Position numbers and translations under genes: made by a program. Below the pieces are notes generated by a model that was not told the DNA's origin, ran no database searches, and saw only the letters and a list, made by a program, of their open reading frames with translations. Positions 57,990 to 64,000 of a stretch of 64,000 nt of DNA are shown here, in pieces. The stretch is from Myrica gale (Eukaryota > Streptophyta > Magnoliopsida > Fagales > Myricaceae), in NCBI GenBank assembly GCA_963930655.1, contig OZ005603.1, positions 21,838,201-21,902,200 of the forward strand. Reading direction: 5' to 3'. Every line of letters begins with the position of its first letter. The stretch's first letter is position 1.

Positions 57990-60900
57990 TGATTAAAGGT
58001 TGCAGTACGTGGGTCATGACTTCCTTTTACTAGATTTTATGTAGAAGAATTAATATTTTTTATCTTGCTTCCATGTGAGACCCCGTTTATCCCTTTTGCT
58101 ATTTCCTATGTATTTGTTTTAATTTAATTTATGAGGCCATATTTTTTGCCAATGTATGACCTAAGTTTAATGTTTATAGTACATTAACTTATTATGGAAT
58201 TTTATTCAAGAATTTTCTTTAAATAATTTCTTTTTCATTGTGGAAGTTTTTAGTGCAAGTTTAAATTCTATTTTTCCTAAGAGCCGAAACTTGCTAGGTA
58301 AGTTTCTTTTATGGACTTATATTTTTCCATTTGCTTATTATATTCCATAATCCATGAGATTAAATTATGAAGAGAAATTTGATATATCATGGCTGAAAAT
58401 ATCTAAGTAGAAAATCATGAAATTCATGTAAGCATTTCAATATTTTTGTGTCTTTTAATAGGTAGCCTTGATCATCATTATGTAGCCTTAATTATCATTA
58501 ATCTTAAATTATCATTAGAGATATTATATGATAAGCTACTAAATATATATGATAGCTTGAAGAGAATTTAATTGATAAGTGAGTGTGCTTATCATAGTGA
58601 TAAGCTAGAGAGTTTTTTTTTTTTTTAAGATGATAGGTTGTTGTGGCTATCTTAGAGATAGGCTAGAATAATTATCTTGAGATAAGTTATCATGTTGATA
58701 AGTTATGGTATTGAATTAGATAAGTTAAAGTGCTTATTGGAGATAAGTTAGAATACATATATGTGTGATAAGTTAAGGTAGTTATATGATAAGAGAAGTG
58801 AAAAGTAGATAAGTGAAATCAAAAGAAAGGATAAGTGAAGTGGCAAGGGTGCTTTACGTGAGACAAGAAGAGAAAAGTCTAGAATTCATGTGTTGTTCAC
58901 TTGAAAGCTAAAAAGGTAAAGAGTTGCTTTTCTCTCGGTGATCACGTGAAGAGCAAAAGAAGAGATAAGATGAATTAAATTGAAAAGACAAGACAAGGGC
59001 TTCACGTGAATGGTCAAGCAAGAGAAGAGAAAAGTTGAATTGAATTGAAAAGACAAAGCAAGGGCTTCACGTGAAGGGCTAAGCAAGAGGAGACAAAGAG
59101 ATAAGGTGAGTTAAAGGTGAAAGAGACAACACATTGGCTTGGACGACAATACCCAAGTTCACCCCCCTTTTTCCCCCTCTTGTCACCTCTTGTCATAATT
59201 GAGTCCAAATGTAAATTCAACTAGTCTTTCACGCATCATCACCCCCCACTTCCTCACAATTTCATTTGCTCATTCCTTTGGCTGAACCACACTTCTCATT
59301 TCAACTTTCTTTCTCTCTTTTCCCTTTACCGAAACTCACTCTCTTGGTTCAAGTTTTGCTTCCTTTCTCTTGAAACCGAAACACCTCTCTATGCTCTAGT
59401 TTTGCTTCTTTTCTTTGGTGACCGAAATCTCTCCTTAGCTCAGCTTATTTCTTCTCTCTTGGTGGCTGGAAATCTCTCTTCATTCAGCCATCTTCCCTTG
59501 ACAGAAACTCAGCTCACTCTCTTGGCCAAATCACTTCAAAGTTTCAAGTCTTGCCTTGTTTCTTCAAGCAACTTTCAGCTGCTGTACTTTTCTCTTTTCC
59601 CCACCATATACCTCCATCTCAGCACCTTGTAGACACTATTCTCAGCCCTTGGAAACATTCTTGAAGGTGGAACCGGAAGTTGAAGTGTAGTGGAGGATTT
59701 TGGTGAAAACCGAGTGTTCTAGTGGAAGGTAGAGGTATATTTGATTTTCATATGTTGTTTTGCTTGATTTCTCCATAGTTTCTGACCTTAGATATTCTTT
59801 TATGCTAGGTGCTTTTCTTTTAGCAAGCTTGTGTCCAAACATCAAGGTAAGGCCGAATATGGTTGAAGGTGCAATTTGATGATGATGGCTGAATCTTGCA
59901 TATTCTATTTCTCTTTGATTGGCCATTGTCCTTGTTAACATTTTTGTATGAAAATGGTAGATTTGATAGGTTGGTTGTGATATAGTTGTTGGAGGAAGAG
60001 ATAAGTTAAAGATAGAGAAAGAAATAATGATTTGGTTGTGAGTTGCATGTTAGTAATGTTTCATATGGTCAATGCATGTTAGTAATGTTTCGGGTATTAG
60101 CTTGCACCACATTTGGCTGAGTTGCATGTTGATTTTCTTTTAGATACCTTACTGTTAGTTTCTATAAATGTTAGATCTGGTGAATGGATGATTGAATGAG
60201 CAAAAGGTAAGTGAAATAGGCTCTGAGTGTGGAAGGAATTGCATGCCAAAAAGGAGGTAAGCTAAGTTAATTTTTGACATTGATCAATGTGTTGGCCGAG
60301 ATGCATGTTAGGTTTAGTACCTCTGTCATGATCAAAATATGGATCTTTTGAGTTGAATATGAAGCTGATTTACTAGATTTATTGTAGTTATAAGTCACGG
60401 GTTTCACTATGATGAAGAGAATATGAATGCATGTGGTAAATAGCATGAAAATGTATGAATAATGGTGCTGACCGAATGATATTTTATGTGGATTCTTGGT
60501 CTTGAGCCATGATTTGTAGAATTTAGGTTGTGAACCTGAGAGCGAAGGATGGGAATACATTGGTGATGAATTTTGATTTCCATAAACACTTGTATTGATG
60601 CATGACCGAATGATGTAGTGAAGGAAACCCTACTAGCCAAATGATTAGTAAGTGAAAATGTAATTGCATGTGATATATAAGAGAAATTAATGTTATGGCC
60701 GAATGAGTTACAGGTTAAAACCTAGGTTTAGCGTTAAAAGAAATCTTGCATGTTAGTAAAGCTAATAATGAAGCTTAAGGCTACGGGTTGGTATTAATTA
60801 GGGCTTGGGTCAGCAAGTCTATAGAGGGCAAGAGGGTAAGTTAGTAGAAATTGATGGACAATAGGTTTGATAGAGTTAAGAGCAAGGTAATGGAGTTGAT

Positions 60901-62260
60901 GCCTTAATAATTGCTGATTTTGGACTTAGATGCTATTAGGATATGTTGTATGATAATTACTTTCTCAAGTGTTTTATGTAAGTTTTCTAAAGTGAACCTT
61001 TGAAAATAAAATAGTATTTTCAGAAATGTATTTTGGGAAAAACCGAACTAAATTCAAGTATTTTTTCTTGTGTGTTTATATGATTAATTCCCAAGTATCA
61101 AAGAGGTATTTGAATCGCTTGTAGGCGATCTTCGTACCATTACTCATAATCAAGGAGACCGAGGTAAGTGGAAGTAAGTGTGTAAGTAAGCTTACATTTT
61201 TCAAAACTGGAATGACACGCTGCATAGATTCATGAACAAACATGATATTTCAAGTAAGCATGGCATGACATGAGCATTGCATGATTTTCTAAAGTGATTT
61301 TTATGCAATGTCGTATGGAAAGTTTTATGGAAAAACAACTTAAGTCAAAGGGTTCTGGTCGGTACCGTACCATCATGATGGACTCTCATACCGAAGGATG
61401 AATGCGAGAAGGTTGGGTGAATCCTAAGAGGCTGTGCAAACCACACTGAAGGACAATGAGAAGGTGTGGGCCTCCAAGGGTCGTGTCTAGCCATCAGGCC
61501 TGGGGCAACTACGGGCTAGCTCGACCAAATGAAAAGTCTCCAAGGGTAAGGGAGACGGTTCCGTTGGGAACGCACAACCCGGACTCCAGGGGTTAAATGG
61601 AGCGTAAGTAGCCTACACGTTATGAAGGAAATGTTTTCAAGGGCCAATTTCAAGAACAAGATTATGTCTACGAGCAAGAGCATATGCATAACCATGAAAT
61701 GCATGTGCATCATGAATTATGATTTCTCATGTTAAGCAAATCCCAGTTAAGATCATATTTAAAAGTTATGTTTTTCCCTTACTGAGTCTTTTTTACTCAC
61801 ATTTTTAAAATTGTGTCATTCCAGATGCCTCAGGTGAAGGAAGTCAGGAGGACTACCTGACTTAGAAGAAAGATTATTTCTATGTTTTGTTGTTGTGACC
61901 TGATCGATGAGATCCGTCACATGTTTAAGTGTTAATCATGGTATGCATATATTAAGATGCAAGTTTATAGAGAACCTTAATCATGTTATGAGTTGGCTCG
62001 TCTCTCTCGCGATTCTGTATTTTTCCGCTGTATGTATGTATGAGCGCTGGAGCTTTCCTGGGGATTGCTCACGGCTGTCATGGTCCCTGCGGGATGACGT
62101 TCGGGGAGTGACATTCCATGTTTTGCAATAAATCGATCCAAACTAGAATTGAAGGGTGGGAACATCTCATGTAGTTGTCTTTTTGAAACTTTATTGAGTC
62201 AAACTCAACGATCTCACTTCTGATTCTAAACTGTGAAAACATTGATCCGTCATGACAGAG
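57990..62260. repeat. Direct duplication, unit 2, split by a solo LTR
   Basis: The left part 57990-58073 and right part 62114-62260 together match 56865-57085 with scattered substitutions. The gap between them is exactly the LTR insertion plus its 5-bp duplication. Confidence 0.8.
58074..62113 (+). mobile_element. Solo LTR of a Ty3/gypsy-type retrotransposon, about 4.0 kb
   Basis: Fossil. Begins TGTGAGACCCCG and ends GGGGAGTGACA, the TG...CA form of plant gypsy LTRs, with a perfect 5-bp duplication TTCCA at 58069-58073 and 62114-62118. Neither end sequence recurs inside, and no gag or pol motif is visible over 4,040 bases. It is therefore best read as one very long LTR left by recombination between the two LTRs of a full element. 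The right third (CCGAAGGATGAATGCGAGAA, GACTCCAGGGGTTAAATGGA, CAGATGCCTCAGGTGAAGG) has the phrasing I associate with Tekay/Del chromovirus LTRs; the lineage is inference. A large non-coding derivative with unseen second LTR is the alternative. Confidence 0.75.
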
Positions 62261-62279
62261 GTTGAAGACGAAGTGTTGA

Positions 62280-62310
62280 GGATGAGAGAGAGAGAGAGAG
62301 AGAGAGACAA
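62280..62310. repeat. GA microsatellite
   Basis: An uninterrupted run of GA dinucleotides (about 62283-62306), adjacent to the copia remnant. Confidence 0.9.
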
Positions 62311-62648
62311 CAAAATTGTGAAGTTGAATATATTGAAGTACGTTCACGCTCGATACATTAATCTTATATATACATGAATGAAAGAAGTAACTTTGTACAT
62401 CTAACTGATTCAGCTATTACAGAATAAACAAACTATACAGCTCGATGAAATACCAACGAATTGAGCTGAACTGTATTTTATAATCTAATACTCCCCTCAA
62501 GATGAACAATGTATATTAATGATGTTCATCTTGGACAAAATATAATGGAACCGAACAAAACCAAGTGCCTTGGTAAAAATGTCGGCAAGCTGATGCTGAG
62601 TTTTGACATGAAGAGGATGAATTAAACCCAGTTGAATCTGTAATTCAT
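62311..62648 (-). mobile_element. Ty1/copia 3'-end remnant
   Basis: Fossil fragment. On the minus strand the right part translates to HVKTQHQLADIFTKALG, the end of copia RNase H, followed by a polypurine-like tract (TTGAGGGGAGTATTAG). The rest, down to about 62311, should be 3' LTR sequence. The 5' side is cut off at about 62648, where a different element begins. Broken. Confidence 0.75.
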
Positions 62649-64000
62649 AGCATTAAGGCAACCCAAAAGGGGGTGAATTGAGTTTCAAAACTTTTTTAAA
62701 ATTCACACTTAAGAAAGTGTTTGCTAGCTACAAGTCTCACAAAGAGAATCGATTGCAATAAATGATTAAACATAAGAATATATATTGCAATACAAATATG
62801 CAAATACAACTTAGAACAAGAAACTAGTAGCACAAAGTAAGGAGATATGAGAAGATAAGCAAACAAGATTTTTAGGTGGTTTGGCAAACCCGCCTACATC
62901 CACCCCTCAAGCTCCTATATTGAGCCTTGAGGTTTCTCTACTATGCTCCCTTTAACCAACGGAAAGGTTTCCTTACACTTGAGCTTGAGAAACACCTCTT
63001 CAAGCCTTAAGAACAAGTTTGAGAACAAACCTCTCTAAACTCCTTTCGATGAAAAACCCTCACCGAACGGAAACAAGAGAATCACTCTCTTAGAAATGTA
63101 GAAGGATGAACGAAAATACTCACTAAGACTCCCTTGATGGAGTAAATGTTACAATGAAAAATTTCTATATTTTTGGCTTCACACAATAACAAGGATGTGA
63201 AAGTGATGATTATGTGTGAATGATGTTGGAAGTAGAATTCAAAGGTTGATCACTTTTAGGCTGTGTTTGAGAAGTAAAATTTTAGGTATTGTGGTTGATG
63301 AAAAATGAGGAGAGAGTGAAAAAGTTGGTGAAAAAGTGAAAAAAATGTATGAAAATTTTGAGAGTTTTTTTCATCCACAACACTTGAGCACAACAACTAC
63401 CGGCCGCCATGTATTCTGCTTCGGTTGTTGAAACTAAACATGAACCTAGGAAGTGACAAGTACCACTAGTACTTTTTCTTTTGACTTTGCACTCGGAAAA
63501 ATTGGCATCGGAATAGCTTACTAGGTTCATGTGAATGTCTCTAGGATACTAAAGTCTTAGGTTAATAGTATCCAATAGATAACAAAAAATTCTTTTTACG
63601 ACACTAAGATAAGATTCTTTAAGACATGCTTGGAATCTTGCACATAAGCACACACTAAACATAATATCAAGCCTACTAGCCGTCAAATAGATGAGAGCTC
63701 CAATCATACCTCTATATTTGGTGATGTCCACCTTTTTACCTTTTTCATCCGCATCAAGCTTTAGCGATGTGCTCATTGGTGTTTCCGCCACTTTAAAGTT
63801 CTCCATTCTAAAGCGTTTGAGAAGATCCTTTGTAAACTTGGCTTGGTTTATGAAAATTCATTCTTTGGATTACTTGATTTGTAGTCTAAGGAAGAAGTTG
63901 AGCTTGCCCATCATACTCATCTCAAACTCTTCATGCATAAATTTAGAAAATTCTTGACAAAGAGAGTCATTAGTAGCACCGAATATGATGTCATCCACAT
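62649..64000 (-). mobile_element. Ty1/copia (SIRE-like) retrotransposon, partial, broken, runs off the window
   Basis: Fossil copia element in minus orientation. Reverse transcriptase end and RNase H pieces are recognisable (TKYRGMIGALIYLTASRLDI, 63549-63806; SYSDANFSECKVKRKSTSG and EAEYMAAGSCCAQVLW, 63380-63530). The left part (62649-63240, GGGGGTGAATTGAG near its outer edge) looks like its 3' LTR. An M1 MITE is nested at 63258-63375. The RNase H wording resembles the SIRE/Maximus lineage. Several breaks; the 5' part lies beyond the window. Confidence 0.8.
63258..63375. mobile_element. Tourist-like MITE, family M1, copy 4 (right end lost)
   Basis: Starts GGCTGTGTTTGAGAAGTAAA right after TTA and carries the M1 signature (GTTGATGAAAAATGAGGAGA, GAAAAAGTTGGTGAAAAAGT). 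The right terminal repeat is missing or diverged. It lies inside the copia element, so it is younger than that insertion. Confidence 0.6.

Overview
This is AT-rich nuclear DNA from a flowering plant, most likely a eudicot; the species cannot be fixed from this window. Evidence: four spliced genes with GT-AG introns whose closest remembered relatives are Arabidopsis proteins, plus plant transposon families (copia and gypsy LTR fossils, TRIM, L1 LINE, tRNA-derived SINE, hAT, Mutator-like foldbacks, Tourist-like MITEs).

Layout. 1-1970: downstream flank, no gene seen. 1971-10780 (minus): RRP6-like nuclear exosome 3'-5' exoribonuclease, 14 exons, about 940 aa, all DEDD-Y catalytic motifs present. 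10781-15352: gene-free spacer with an L1 fragment, MITEs and a foldback element. 15353-21166 (plus): p23-type Hsp90 co-chaperone, 6 exons, 189 aa; its 3.7 kb third intron holds a GC-rich hAT element and a TIR-flanked segment carrying an aspartic-protease gene fragment. 21167-36249: transposon-dense: a nested foldback, a copia fossil, a tandem-arm Mutator-like foldback, and a decayed hAT transposase gene with a TTF-type zinc finger. 36250-41920 (minus): DUF639 protein, 10 exons, 680 aa. 42373-52813 (plus): FIP2-like BTB/T1 plus pentapeptide-repeat protein, 11 exons, 301 aa. The last two genes are divergent, with only 452 bp between start codons and three TTGGGCC boxes in that gap. 52814-64000: a TRIM, two Mutator-like foldbacks, a duplicated repeat block, a 4 kb solo LTR, and copia remnants running off the right edge.

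The four genes serve unrelated housekeeping jobs (RNA decay, chaperone cycle, a membrane-anchored DUF639 protein, BTB scaffold) and do not form a pathway. No intact novel system was found. The most unusual items are two candidate gene-capturing transposons (an aspartic-protease fragment in the p23 intron; a B3-like reading frame in a hAT element nine bases past a FIP2 splice donor), a very GC-rich 710 bp palindrome in a DUF639 intron, and several insertions whose target-site duplications can be read directly. Exon borders were derived by hand from splice consensus and codon phase; every exon junction in the four genes keeps frame.
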